A model generated the notes under the pieces. That model worked only from the letters and a program-made list of their open reading frames with translations. It made no database searches and had not been told where the DNA came from. Shown one piece after another: positions 39,701-42,149 of a stretch of 64,000 bases of DNA. A program made the translations under genes and the position numbers. The first letter of the stretch is position 1; every line of letters starts with the position of its first letter. The stretch lies in NCBI GenBank assembly GCA_039566865.1, contig CM076944.1, forward strand, positions 7,834,501 through 7,898,500, read 5' to 3'. Origin of the DNA: Aurelia coerulea. Taxonomy: Eukaryota > Cnidaria > Scyphozoa > Semaeostomeae > Ulmaridae.

Positions 39701-39972
39701 TCTCACAGGCCTAAATCAGTTGCTATGGTGACAAAAACGCGCCCTTGTATCGTATTATGCAAGGCTACGGGAAAACCGAGCGAAATGTGCGATTAAACAA
39801 TGGGATTTGCGGGATTCTTGTATTGCCTCGTATTTGAAACGTCAGTCAGGTAATAATAATAACGACCAATATATACTGACTAAAAGATGACATGACTTAC
39901 AGAACTTCCAACAGTGTCAGCTTATTCAACGCTTTTTTGTCGATGTCCTTCAGCCTGTTCCCATTCAAGTAT
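737..39972 (-). CDS. Adhesion GPCR-like mosaic receptor, partial, 21 exons
   Basis: This is the overall gene model; exons are listed separately. Each exon has AG acceptor and GT donor signals on the minus strand, and consecutive phases match throughout, giving one open frame of about 1,277 codons. Domain order is LRR, LRRCT, GON, F5/8C, probable beta-trefoil, Ig, Ig, Ig, CCP, cbEGF, Thr/Pro stalk, GAIN, GPS start. In known families a GAIN domain ending in a GPS marks adhesion GPCRs and polycystin-like proteins. LRR plus LRRCT plus Ig upstream of GAIN recalls the ADGRA class, but GON, F5/8C and beta-trefoil do not belong to that class. I infer a cell-surface receptor with a large extracellular recognition region. 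The signal peptide, N-terminal LRRs, GPS cleavage site and membrane segments are not in view. The model could still be two genes joined by chance phase agreement, although the lack of stops argues against it. Confidence 0.8.
858..1418. mobile_element. TA-bounded MITE, family with CCGGGTGAGTCAG termini, copy 1
   Basis: The right end reads TTTCTGACTCACCCGGTA and the left end is a decayed inverted copy (AACGGGTGAATCA). The body matches the complete copy at 45330-45963 and the truncated one at 15599. No coding capacity is seen. Confidence 0.8.
1528..2074. mobile_element. TA-bounded MITE with CCGGGTGTCCC termini
   Basis: It has terminal inverted repeats of about 30 bp: TACCGGGTGTCCCAAAAAAC at the left and its complement ending GGGACACCCGGTA at the right. 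No ORF of note is present. TA at both outer edges is consistent with a TA target, as in Tc1/mariner-like elements; the superfamily is inferred. Confidence 0.8.
2376..2475 (-). CDS. Exon: GAIN domain, last part before GPS
   Basis: A 100-bp exon, phase 2 to 0. It encodes [14 protein letters not shown], then [12 protein letters not shown]. This is the GAIN pattern in which a strand of the form V-S-x-T is followed by P-V-x-L-x-F just before the GPS. The arginine codon is split AG|G with the exon at 3416-3497. The acceptor ends ATAACAG and the donor is GTAGTT, which is weaker than its neighbours. Confidence 0.8.
2676..3100 (+). pseudogene. LINE reverse transcriptase C-terminal fragment
   Basis: On the plus strand a broken reading frame gives [20 protein letters not shown], then [14 protein letters not shown], and in another frame [11 protein letters not shown]. 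These are typical of the C-terminal end of non-LTR retrotransposon proteins (A-x-x-G, kLY-x-ELG, R-R-W, WN). It is 5'-truncated, frame-shifted and antisense to the host receptor. Confidence 0.75.
3150..3350 (+). repeat. tRNA-derived SINE, copy 2
   Basis: It is homologous over its full length to 501-685, with box B-like GGTTCGATTCC and a longer tail of CTTCACCTT units. Box A has drifted (TGTCGTAGTGG). It lies about 70 bp past the donor of the GAIN exon at 3416. Confidence 0.85.
3416..3497 (-). CDS. Exon: GAIN domain
   Basis: An 82-bp exon, phase 1 to 2, with acceptor after CTTTCTCTAG and donor GTAAAT. It encodes [23 protein letters not shown] domains carry a strand of the type v-x-f-x-x-Y-x-N followed by a short L/F turn here, which matches. 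It supplies the piece missing between the exons at 5109 and 2475 and converts phase 1 to phase 2 as required. Confidence 0.8.
3604..4097. mobile_element. MITE with long inverted ends, copy 1
   Basis: The two ends of about 100 bp are inverted copies: the left starts CTCAAATCTTTAAAAAAGTG and the right ends in GTTTAAAGATTTG followed by a second AAAGATTTGAG. Both arms carry the ACTTTGCTGTAAATCT segment. Relatives lie at 17788-18190 and, as one end only, at 62560-62695. Confidence 0.8.
4098..4684. other. Intron sequence with no assignable feature
   Basis: The minus strand is open from 4418 to 4017, running into the MITE end, but the predicted peptide has no recognisable domain and does not fit the exon phase chain. 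Nothing else is recognised here. Confidence 0.5.
4685..5067. repeat. Large imperfect palindrome
   Basis: Arms of about 160 bp are inverted copies around a spacer near 4847-4890. The arms include GTCGCTGCTGGACTACCTC and its complement. Each outer end is itself a small hairpin (CCACGC...GCGTGG). It sits in the intron just past the GAIN exon at 5109-5231. Confidence 0.85.
5109..5231 (-). CDS. Exon: GAIN domain
   Basis: A 123-bp exon, phase 1 to 1, with acceptor after ATTACAG and donor GTGAGT. It encodes about 41 residues beginning [12 protein letters not shown] and ending KSTFEDG. The end resembles the hydrophobic/proline segment that precedes the central GAIN strands. A Gly codon is split G|GA with the next exon. 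The adjoining intron holds a large inverted repeat at 4685-5067 and another at 5308-5509. Confidence 0.7.
5308..5509. repeat. Foldback repeat, copy with both arms
   Basis: Two arms of about 85 bp are inverted copies containing CACACTGAGGCCTTTCAAAC and ATCATCAGAGTGTGAC. Single-arm relatives are at about 41395-41425 and 47715-47780. It lies just before the acceptor of the GAIN exon at 5109-5231. Confidence 0.8.
5825..6434. mobile_element. TA-bounded MITE with GGGTGTCC termini
   Basis: The left end is TACAGGGTGTCCCTAAAATA and the right end is TTTTTGGACACCCGGTA. Subterminal inverted segments include CTATCGAGGAA and its complement. The internal part is a loose inverted repeat and no protein is recognised. 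Confidence 0.8.
6796..7053. mobile_element. hAT-type MITE with 8-bp target duplication
   Basis: The 258-bp element starts CAGTGGCGGATTTAGGGGGC and ends with an imperfect complement (GTTGCCCC...GGGCTG). It is flanked by exact direct repeats GGTGCAAC at 6788-6795 and 7054-7061. CAG ends with an 8-bp duplication are characteristic of hAT transposons. Confidence 0.85.
7097..7208 (-). CDS. Exon: GAIN domain, helical subdomain
   Basis: A 112-bp exon, phase 0 to 1, with acceptor after TTTTTTAG and donor GTAAGT. It encodes 37 residues starting [18 protein letters not shown]. The A-x-x-LL-x-x-V-D-x-Y pattern is typical of the helical subdomain A of GAIN. A hAT-type MITE (6796-7053) lies only about 44 bp past the donor. 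Confidence 0.8.
7420..7488 (-). CDS. Exon: GAIN domain, helical subdomain
   Basis: A 69-bp exon, phase 0 to 0, with acceptor after TATTGTAG and donor GTAAGT. Its 23 residues include [20 protein letters not shown]. The LL-D-x-x-N-x-x-x-W-x-x-x-Q pattern is one of the clearest GAIN signatures in adhesion GPCRs. The exon was located from its motif and splice sites. Confidence 0.85.
7690..8130 (+). pseudogene. LINE C-terminal fragment, heavily decayed
   Basis: The plus strand reads, with stops and frame changes, [17 protein letters not shown] followed by a long degraded tail. That motif is a typical LINE RT C-terminal segment. It is antisense to the host gene. Confidence 0.6.
8251..8457 (-). CDS. 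Exon: probable GAIN N-terminal part
   Basis: A 207-bp exon, phase 0 to 0, with acceptor after TTTTTCCTAG and donor GTGATT. It encodes 69 residues starting [17 protein letters not shown]. It contains an N-glycosylation sequon (NFT), leucine-rich helical stretches and a basic tail. I see no strong domain match. Its position directly before the recognisable GAIN exons and its symmetric phase fit the start of subdomain A or a linker before it. Confidence 0.65.
8512..8918. repeat. Foldback MITE
   Basis: The left end CGTGCAGACTATACCGAAGG is inverted at the right end as TAGTTAGGTATTGTCTGCACG. The subterminal AAGGAAAAGGTAT is also inverted. No ORF is recognised. It is intronic, just upstream (minus strand) of the 8251-8457 exon. 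Confidence 0.7.
9187..9300. mobile_element. Fragment of the CCGGGTGAGTCAG-type MITE
   Basis: The segment with CAGGCAGGTAAAGTTTTG and CCAGGGAGCAGTGGCCTTTC resembles the interior and right end of the element at 45330-45963, but the terminal motif has decayed. Confidence 0.55.
9329..9639. mobile_element. MITE with GGGGCTCCGTCGTCAAA termini
   Basis: The left end AAGGGGGCTCCGTCGTCAAA is inverted at the right end as TTTGACGACAGAGCCCCTTT. A single-end relative lies at about 56411-56490. It is intronic. Confidence 0.8.
9696..9781 (-). CDS. Exon: Thr-rich stalk
   Basis: An 86-bp exon, phase 1 to 0, with acceptor after TTTTAACAG and donor GTAAGT. It encodes 28 residues including [16 protein letters not shown] and ending PAIWSV. 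The threonines and prolines continue the mucin-like stalk begun at the end of the EGF exon, so O-glycosylation is likely. It is the only exon I found that converts the phase-1 end of the EGF exon to the phase-0 start of the GAIN region. Confidence 0.7.
10012..10621. mobile_element. Foldback MITE with GGGTGCGCC termini
   Basis: Arms of roughly 180 bp are inverted copies, including TGCACGTTTGGCAGGCCACA and the matching right-end complement. The edges are TACAGGGTGCGCCAAAATA and a drifted TTTTGGCGCATCAGG. Open frames on both strands inside it are products of the palindrome. Confidence 0.85.
10622..11388. other. Intron stretch without recognisable feature
   Basis: There are several copies of the short phrase AAGGTTCTTG or close variants between 10680 and 10900, and otherwise unremarkable AT-rich sequence. 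No exon matching the phase chain is seen. Confidence 0.5.
11389..11664 (-). CDS. Exon: calcium-binding EGF domain and Thr/Pro stalk
   Basis: A 276-bp exon, phase 1 to 1, with acceptor after TTCTCTTTAG and donor GTAGGT. The first base of the Asp codon comes from the CCP exon, so the calcium-binding start D-I-N-E-C is assembled across the splice. Six cysteines follow, with [20 protein letters not shown] between the third and sixth. About 20 extra residues lie between cysteines 1 and 2, where cbEGF domains usually have few. The last third is a Thr/Pro-rich run ([18 protein letters not shown]), a likely O-glycosylated stalk. Confidence 0.85.
12460..12656 (+). repeat. LINE 3' tail, copy 1
   Basis: It shares the phrase GCCATGGGGGCAGTCATTG, a GTATCGTC...GTAGTGT segment and a run of GTATAGTAG units ending in an AT-rich tail with 18835-18990 and the tail at 23425-23575. 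At the 23-kb copy this tail follows a LINE coding remnant, which identifies it as LINE 3' UTR. Confidence 0.7.
12657..13615. other. Intron stretch with simple T/AT tract
   Basis: It contains an AT-rich tract with a T-run at about 13139-13160. No exon or recognisable element is seen. Confidence 0.5.
13616..13789 (-). CDS. Exon: sushi/CCP domain
   Basis: A 174-bp exon, phase 1 to 1, with acceptor after TTCTTTTCAG and donor GTGAGT. It encodes 57 residues with four cysteines in the CCP spacing: [26 protein letters not shown] and PRC. The G-F/Y after cysteine 2 and the conserved Trp between cysteines 3 and 4 are present. CCP domains mediate protein-protein contacts in adhesion and complement proteins. 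Confidence 0.88.
13998..14392. repeat. Dispersed repeat with AACCGG hairpin, copy 1
   Basis: An inverted pair CATACTAACCGGTTTTG and CAAAACCGGTTAGTATG encloses about 130 bp that itself folds (GGAAAATATAAA...TTTATATTTTCC). The downstream sequence to GTCAGGTAATAA is shared with the copy at 39469-39852. The element may extend to about 14770. Confidence 0.75.
14787..15056 (-). CDS. Exon: third Ig domain (I-set-like)
   Basis: A 270-bp exon, phase 1 to 1, with acceptor after TTTGTTTTAG and donor GTTGGT. It begins (V)[12 protein letters not shown]. The Ig core is visible: ARVTC, VAWYK, and the tail motif [12 protein letters not shown] followed by a G-strand AS-F-R-L-I-V. One I-set domain per phase-1 exon is common in extracellular mosaic proteins. 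One NSS sequon is present. Confidence 0.88.
15192..15311. mobile_element. hAT-type MITE with exact 8-bp target duplication
   Basis: The 120-bp element starts CAGGTCCGTAGGAAGCAG and ends CTTCCTATGGCCCTG. Direct repeats ATGATTTT flank it at 15184-15191 and 15312-15319. The internal sequence has a G-rich and a C-rich tract. Relatives are at 55058, 56214 and about 62073. Confidence 0.88.
15599..16222. mobile_element. CCGGGTGAGTCAG-type MITE, copy 3, right end degraded
   Basis: The left end is TACCGGGTGAGT followed by an A-run and GAATCCCCGTTTGGAAGG. The body parallels the complete 45-kb copy, but the right terminus is interrupted near 16175-16222. Confidence 0.75.
16223..16707. other. Intron stretch without recognisable feature
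   Basis: No exon, repeat pair or structured element was recognised between the MITE and the Ig exon. Confidence 0.5.
16708..17001 (-). CDS. Exon: second Ig domain
   Basis: A 294-bp exon, phase 1 to 1, with acceptor after TTTCTTATAG and donor GTGAGT. It encodes an Ig domain with ITFDC, the tryptophan in [16 protein letters not shown], and [12 protein letters not shown] around the second cysteine. The NGT sequon is a likely glycosylation site. Spacing and phase match the neighbouring Ig exons. Confidence 0.88.
17002..17787. other. Intron stretch; short ATG microsatellite only
   Basis: A GATGATGATGATGAT run at about 17116-17132 is the only structure seen. Confidence 0.5.
17788..18190. mobile_element. 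MITE with long inverted ends, copy 2
   Basis: The left end CTCAAATCTTCAAAAAGGTAG and the right end CCTTTTTTAAGATTTGA are inverted relatives. Inner arms GCTTTAAATCTGCCGTGG and CCACGGCAGATTTACAGC match the copy at 3604-4097. It lies about 80 bp past the donor of the first Ig exon. Confidence 0.8.
18274..18570 (-). CDS. Exon: first Ig domain
   Basis: A 297-bp exon, phase 1 to 1, with acceptor after TTTTTCAG and donor GTATGT. Ig core residues are [29 protein letters not shown] and a final LVELTVH strand. Two or three NxS/T sequons are present. The upstream exon in the chain is the beta-trefoil at 22.3-22.7 kb; the Gly codon is split G|GT across this intron. Confidence 0.88.
18835..18990 (+). repeat. 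LINE 3' tail, copy 2
   Basis: It contains GGCCATGGGGTAGTCATTG, then GTATCGTCCCTGTGG, and a GTATAGT-type run as in the tails at 12460 and 23425. It has the same orientation as both. Confidence 0.65.
19308..19429. repeat. Foldback repeat, intact copy
   Basis: Arms TAGACTTATGACGATGAGTC and its complement enclose a short loop containing TGTGCTCTTTGACATCAAG. A second copy around 57755-58250 carries a 412-bp MITE inserted at the GTGCTCTT site, so this copy serves as an empty-site reference. Confidence 0.8.
19920..20490 (+). pseudogene. LINE C-terminal zinc-finger-like fragment
   Basis: The plus strand encodes [24 protein letters not shown], then [11 protein letters not shown]. The pattern R-x-C-x-x-C ... 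E-x-H-F-x-x-x-C-P is the CCHC-like motif at the C-terminal end of several non-LTR retrotransposon families. It stops soon after. It is antisense to the host receptor. Confidence 0.75.
20491..21763. other. Intron stretch with one dispersed repeat
   Basis: About 20735-20765 (GACTGTCTGAAAATAAAATT) recurs at about 54390-54420, so an unclassified dispersed repeat is present. No exon is seen. The open frames here have no domain features. Confidence 0.5.
21764..21990. repeat. Foldback MITE
   Basis: The left arm contains CCCATTTCAAGTCATGTGA and the right arm TCACATGACTTGAAATGGG, with extended similarity outwards (ATAGACCTAATCGGC and GCCGATTTTGTCTAT). The spacer is about 90 bp. No ORF is recognised. 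Confidence 0.8.
22297..22707 (-). CDS. Exon: probable beta-trefoil (ricin B-like) domain
   Basis: A 411-bp exon, phase 1 to 1, with acceptor after TTTTCATTTCAG and donor GTATGC. It encodes about 137 residues with two internal repeats of the type S-G-x-C-(L/V)-x-(L/A): [11 protein letters not shown] and [11 protein letters not shown], each followed by a hydrophobic run and a cysteine (VLTKNC, VVLRKC). This periodicity and length suit a beta-trefoil lectin-like fold, but the usual Q-x-W motifs are not clear, so the fold is inferred. It follows the F5/8C domain directly. Confidence 0.7.
23020..23575 (+). pseudogene. LINE 3' end with CCHC-like remnant and tail
   Basis: The plus strand encodes [17 protein letters not shown], then [17 protein letters not shown], then CFALPLQ, in the order seen at non-LTR retrotransposon C-termini. 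After a stop come CATAGCCTTTGCTCC, TATCGTTCC and a GTATAGT-rich tail shared with 12460 and 18835. The coding part is frameshifted. It is antisense to the receptor. Confidence 0.75.
24030..24189 (-). CDS. Exon: F5/8 type C domain, C-terminal third
   Basis: A 160-bp exon, phase 0 to 1, with acceptor after TTGTTACAG and donor GTAAGT. It encodes [12 protein letters not shown], then [11 protein letters not shown], and ends [10 protein letters not shown]5/8C domains end this way: F-x-G-N-x-D, then A-R-x-I-R-I-x-P, then LR-x-E-L-x-G-C. The terminal cysteine pairs with the first cysteine of the exon at 28624-28931. The phase-0 intron of about 4.4 kb splits the domain. Confidence 0.92.
24340..24556 (-). 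repeat. tRNA-derived SINE of a second family, minus copy
   Basis: On the minus strand the sequence opens GGGGATGGCTCAGTGG (box A-like) and has GATTCGAGTCC (box B) about 35 bases later. The body, including GGAAGGACCAG and CGATAAGCTTATC, resembles the plus-strand sequence at 47490-47665. A tRNA gene is unlikely because the acceptor stem cannot be closed. Confidence 0.7.
24560..25000 (+). pseudogene. LINE reverse transcriptase C-terminal fragment
   Basis: An open stretch to 24834 encodes [29 protein letters not shown], then [19 protein letters not shown], then a Phe-Lys end. This is the standard LINE C-terminus: y-K-x-x-n-x-x-x-P, R-x-x-x-x-L-x-x-P, and S-x-x-x-W-N-x-x-P. It is 5' truncated. 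An AT-rich tail follows. It is antisense to the receptor. Confidence 0.8.
25001..27262. other. Intron stretch with no firm feature
   Basis: An unclassified low-repeat sequence. Around 25690-25850 a G-rich then C-rich pair (GGCTGGGGGGCTGTAGCCCCC and TCTCCCCCTACG) resembles the decayed ends of a MITE. Between 26520 and 26705 the phrase TGATCCAATGCT or ATCCAATGCTGTG recurs three or four times. No exon fitting the phase chain is seen. Confidence 0.5.
27263..27574 (-). pseudogene. Possible transposon-derived peptide fragment
   Basis: The open frame of 103 codons ends [18 protein letters not shown] followed by GFYVFD and a stop. The form a-x-f-I-x-x-G-Y-x-V-x-I-I-x-D ... Y-V-F-D resembles peptidase-like domains encoded by some large DNA transposons and viruses, which usually continue F-D-S-H. 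The match is weak. Upstream frames are broken. No splice phase fit with the receptor is apparent. Confidence 0.3.
28624..28931 (-). CDS. Exon: F5/8 type C (discoidin) domain, N-terminal part
   Basis: A 308-bp exon, phase 1 to 0, with acceptor after TACCTTCTAG and donor GTGAGT. It encodes [56 protein letters not shown] and WKEY. These are the standard F5/8C landmarks: Cys1, LG-x-x-(D/S)-G-x-I, x-x-S, AR-L, GW, QVDLG, and the hydrophobic strand before the split. Such domains bind phospholipids, glycans or collagen. Together with 24030-24189 it gives a full-length domain of about 155 residues. Confidence 0.92.
29214..29379 (-). CDS. Exon: GON domain, C-terminal part
   Basis: A 166-bp exon, phase 0 to 1, with acceptor after TTTTCTCCATAG and donor GTATTT. 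It encodes [17 protein letters not shown], then [12 protein letters not shown], then a short linker ending RKRPFE. GON domains end with a Trp-containing strand and a C-x-x-x-C-x-x-C cluster, as here. Phases match both the GON exon before it and the F5/8C exon after it. Confidence 0.82.
29380..31550. other. Intron stretch; C homopolymer only
   Basis: A run of about 16 C residues is at 30001-30016. A terminal-like GTCACCCGGTA at about 31045-31056 resembles the end of the TA-bounded MITEs but has no visible partner. No exon is recognised. Confidence 0.5.
31551..32408. mobile_element. hAT-type nonautonomous element, 858 bp, exact target duplication
   Basis: It begins CAGTGGCGTACCCAAGGGGG and ends GCTGCGTACGCCACTG, giving a perfect 11-bp terminal inverted repeat. 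The flanking direct repeats CGCAGTTC at 31543-31550 and 32409-32416 are identical. A second C/G-rich subterminal block is at 32365-32380. No transposase frame is visible. Confidence 0.9.
32418..34087. other. Intron stretch with GGTC-rich low-complexity segment
   Basis: Between 33735 and 33835 the sequence is dominated by TCGGTCGG- and GTCAGTCAGT-like tetranucleotides. The open frame 33905-34090 leads into the palindrome and has no recognisable domain. A minus-strand open run around 32854-33036 was considered as an exon and rejected. Confidence 0.5.
34088..34541. repeat. Near-perfect 215-bp palindrome
   Basis: The left arm 34088-34301 and right arm 34327-34541 are inverted copies apart from a few differences near 34193-34206. 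The spacer is 25 bases. Each outer end holds a smaller hairpin of GGTATTGTGGACACGAT and its complement. It directly abuts the third copy of the repeat found at 37.1-37.7 kb. Confidence 0.9.
34560..34905 (+). repeat. Third copy of the 37-kb inverted-repeat arm
   Basis: It shares TTCAGAAGCCGAGCAG and the coding-like stretch whose translation includes [14 protein letters not shown]. The 37-kb arms encode near-identical phrases ([14 protein letters not shown] and [14 protein letters not shown]). A central part has diverged. It lies in the intron immediately past GON exon 35005-35216. Confidence 0.75.
35005..35216 (-). CDS. Exon: GON domain, middle part
   Basis: A 212-bp exon, phase 1 to 0, with acceptor after TTTCTTTTGTAG. 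It encodes [19 protein letters not shown], then [20 protein letters not shown] and [10 protein letters not shown]. The GON signature F-x-K-V-R-L, then D-x-T-F, then F-G-x-G-x-x-C, then I-x-L-x-G-T-x-F is clear. The donor is taken as AAG|GTAATT; using GTAAAG six bases earlier would shorten the exon by two codons without changing frame. Confidence 0.85.
35510..35728 (-). CDS. Exon: LRRCT last cysteine and GON N-terminal part
   Basis: A 219-bp exon, phase 1 to 1, with acceptor after TTTGTCTTTCAG and donor GTGTGT. It starts (V)DCASKRK, which can close the LRR C-terminal cap, then runs into [29 protein letters not shown] and NGCRRN. D-G-x-Y, (V/I)-Y-C-x-x-M and P-x-E-Y-(L/V)-x-L-x-x-G are hallmarks of the GON domain, known from ADAMTS9, ADAMTS20 and nematode GON-1. 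Confidence 0.87.
36705..36856 (-). CDS. Exon: LRR C-terminal cap (LRRCT)
   Basis: A 152-bp exon, phase 2 to 1, with acceptor after TTTATAG and donor GTATGT. It encodes [19 protein letters not shown], then [11 protein letters not shown] and [12 protein letters not shown]-x-L-x-C-D-W-x-x-x-W-L followed by a G-Y-C and a closing DC in the next exon is the LRRCT pattern, although the second cysteine of the usual C-x-C is absent. The start joins the 39901-39972 exon through a split Leu codon to make EVLDLGRNRL, a continuous LRR consensus. Confidence 0.88.
36912..37036. repeat. Foldback repeat
   Basis: Arms AGTCTGTCTCAGATTAGATG and its complement lie about 70 bases apart, with the phrase CAAATGCCCGCGAATAAC inside. 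The phrase and one arm reappear, altered, around 38210-38265. Confidence 0.7.
37120..37735. repeat. Large inverted repeat with coding-like arms
   Basis: The left arm 37120-37403 and right arm 37461-37735 are inverted relatives with a 57-base spacer. Each arm carries an open frame outward-in: minus strand 37325-37104 and plus strand 37539 onward. The translations share MHNERxSYxGFR and [16 protein letters not shown] phrases. No known domain is recognised. The arms differ enough to be older than the 34-kb palindrome. Confidence 0.8.
38981..39419. repeat. Direct tandem duplication, two units of about 220 bp
   Basis: Unit 1 (38981-39204) and unit 2 (39205-39419) both start AAACGCGAGACAGACACGG and end in GAGTxCCACAT. 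They are highly similar with a few short deletions. It is followed closely by the AACCGG dispersed repeat. Confidence 0.88.
39469..39852. repeat. Dispersed repeat with AACCGG hairpin, copy 2
   Basis: It is homologous to 13998-14392, with GCATACTAACCGG at the left, TAGTTTTAT-like inner fold and the shared end GTCAGTCAGGTAATAAT. It ends just before the donor of the LRR exon at 39901. Confidence 0.75.
39901..39972 (-). CDS. Exon: single leucine-rich repeat
   Basis: A 72-bp exon, phase 2 to 2, with acceptor after CTTTTTTGCAG and donor GTAAGT. It encodes [15 protein letters not shown], then KLTLLEVL. A 72-bp phase-2 exon carrying exactly one 24-residue extracellular LRR is the classical arrangement of this repeat class. 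More LRR exons and an N-terminal cap are expected upstream, but I could not find them between here and 64 kb. Confidence 0.85.
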
Positions 39973-40556
39973 CTGCAAAAAAGGACACAATGATTTAGGA
40001 ATGGCCTAAGAATTTGCGAAGAACTGTTAAGTTACCAAGCATCACGGAATTTCTCTAGGAATATGATATTAGTCCAAGTTTTCCTCAACTGAATTGAATG
40101 GATATCCGTTGTTGCAATCATTCCGCTAAAACTTGGTTTTGTTAAGGGGAGATGGAGGACAAACAAGAACTCGAGTGTTTGATAATATTAGGAATAGCTT
40201 TTCTTGTCAGTGGACAGGGGAAGCTAAAAACGTAAAACTTTCTGGTTTGAGACGTTTTATAGCCTTCCCTAAGATCTCCGTCTGGGCTTTCGGATTGAAT
40301 TATCTGTTTATCGAACATAACAGGGTGTGACTACAGATAGAAAAAGGCTTTATCTGTTAAGAATACGAATCTATGGTGTAGCTTCATGTCGGGAAAATTT
40401 TACCATGGCTGCACGAGGGATGGAATGTAGCTAAGTGACTGACATAGTGGGTGTCACCCTTTCACTCATTTTGTTCATTTCATTAATTTTATATTTCTTA
40501 GGCACCGTAGCCCTGTCAGTTCATCAGAACTGCTTTTCAGGGGGCCATGGCAAAAA

Positions 40557-41225
40557 TTATGTCGTTACTAATGATAAATCTACTGCATAACATTTATAGT
40601 TGTGACTATGAAAGTAGCATCTGTTTTTGAATCTCTTCTTGAAGGGGACAAAGGAGGGTGCCTGTTTGACATCAAATTCAAGCTGATTCCAAAGCTTAGG
40701 TCCACGAAAAGATATAGCCTTTTGCCCATTGTTCGCTTTCCGCAAGGACAGTGAAAAATCAGTTTCAATATTTCTCAATTTTCTGACATTTCGAGTCGAA
40801 TTTCTGACAAACAAGTTGGAAAGGTACTCAGGTACGAGACCATTTTGTGATTTGAACATGGTAGTGGCAGTTTCGCTTCTAATGATATCACTTACAGTTA
40901 GCCAATTTAAATTGTGTATTAGTGCCATAGCTGGCGTATCGCCTTTGCTTTTAGTTACAATTCTAGCCGCTCGATTCTGCAACTTTTGTAAGGTTTGCAG
41001 TTTGGTTACCCCACAGCACCCCTATACAGAACAGCAGTACCAAAAGTGGGGCTCAACAATACCCTGATACATTTTACTTAACATGTCTTGAGGTAAAAAT
41101 TTCCTGGAATCTTTCAAAAACCCAACTGCACGAGAAACCTTGGCATGAAGACTACTAATGTGTTCTGTTCTTCCCAATTTAAGTTCCTGTTCATGATCAC
41201 ACCCAGGTATATCACACTTTATCAT
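40557..41225 (-). pseudogene. LINE reverse transcriptase C-terminal region, one in-frame stop
   Basis: A single minus-strand frame runs from 41225 to 40557 with one TAG at 41022-41024, where a Trp codon is expected (CSV-stop-GCCG). Motifs are SRAVGFLKDSRKFLP, LQKLQNRAARIV, HNLNWLTVSD, KSQNGLVPEYL and GPKLWNQL. They are typical of CR1/L2/Jockey-like C-terminal RT regions. The near-intact frame suggests a fairly recent copy. It lies upstream of the most N-terminal exon I could place. Confidence 0.85.
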
Positions 41226-41980
41226 ACTTTGCCCAAAGGATCATAAGATTTCATTTCATGGAAGGGGAACGAGTTCAATTTTACATTAACTTATTCTGTG
41301 ATCACGTCACTACCAGAGGTTTATCACTCTCTCGTCGCTCTCAACATTTATCTGAACAAAAAACTTGATAAAATATATATACAACTAGAAGGACACAAGT
41401 CCGAAAGGCCTCAGTGTGTTAAAACATATCTTATAGTATTTTTTGCCGTCCAACCTCTCTACATCAAGTTTTTATCTGAACATGTGATTTTTGAAGATAG
41501 TATATCGGGTCTTATGACACAAAACGAAAAACCGCGAAAAACACTCACGCTAAGTAATTGCAATTTCGCTATGATTAGCTATTTTGGCTGCAGAGGTTAG
41601 ATAGTATCAATAATGATTAAAATGTACGTGCAAGATTAGATAATAAGCCACACCAGAAGAGATAACCAACATCTTCTTTATCCATATCAAACACGAAATC
41701 CAACTTATCTCAGGCTGGCTCCGGGCGTGGATTCGATTTGCCCAACGGGCTTCTTAGATTTACAACAAAGGTCACTCTCCTTCGCAGAAGAAGCAATTAC
41801 TTTGGTATTTTGTTCTTTGTTGTAGGTACGCTTTTATGCTTCTGCGGAGGAACAATTTCTTTTAAGGACAAACAATTTTCTGAAGTAAAAGGGCCTATCA
41901 AGTTTTGTTTCTTATCATCTCCTGTATACATTTCAAACTAGATCAAATATGCATTAAACAGTGGGCACGATAAACACATT
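41226..41980. other. Stretch without recognisable gene
   Basis: It contains a single arm (about 41395-41425, AAAGGCCTCAGTGTGTTAAA) of the foldback repeat seen at 5308-5509. No exon or LRR motif is seen on either strand. Confidence 0.5.
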
Positions 41981-42123
41981 TTAAAGGGAGTACAAAGACC
42001 AGCAGCCTTTGCCATCGTTTGTCTTTGTTTTTGTGAATTTCGTACAGTCAGTTATTCTGGAAGCTGTGCAGAGCAAGTCGCTGTATTCGCACAAAGCATG
42101 CTGGTCTTCGTACTCCCTTTAAA
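41981..42123. mobile_element. Short MITE with 25-bp inverted ends
   Basis: The left end TTAAAGGGAGTACAAAGACC and right end GGTCTTCGTACTCCCTTTAA are inverted copies differing at one position. The 143-bp element has no coding potential. Confidence 0.82.
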
Positions 42124-42149
42124 GACATTTAATTGGCAAAACATAAATC

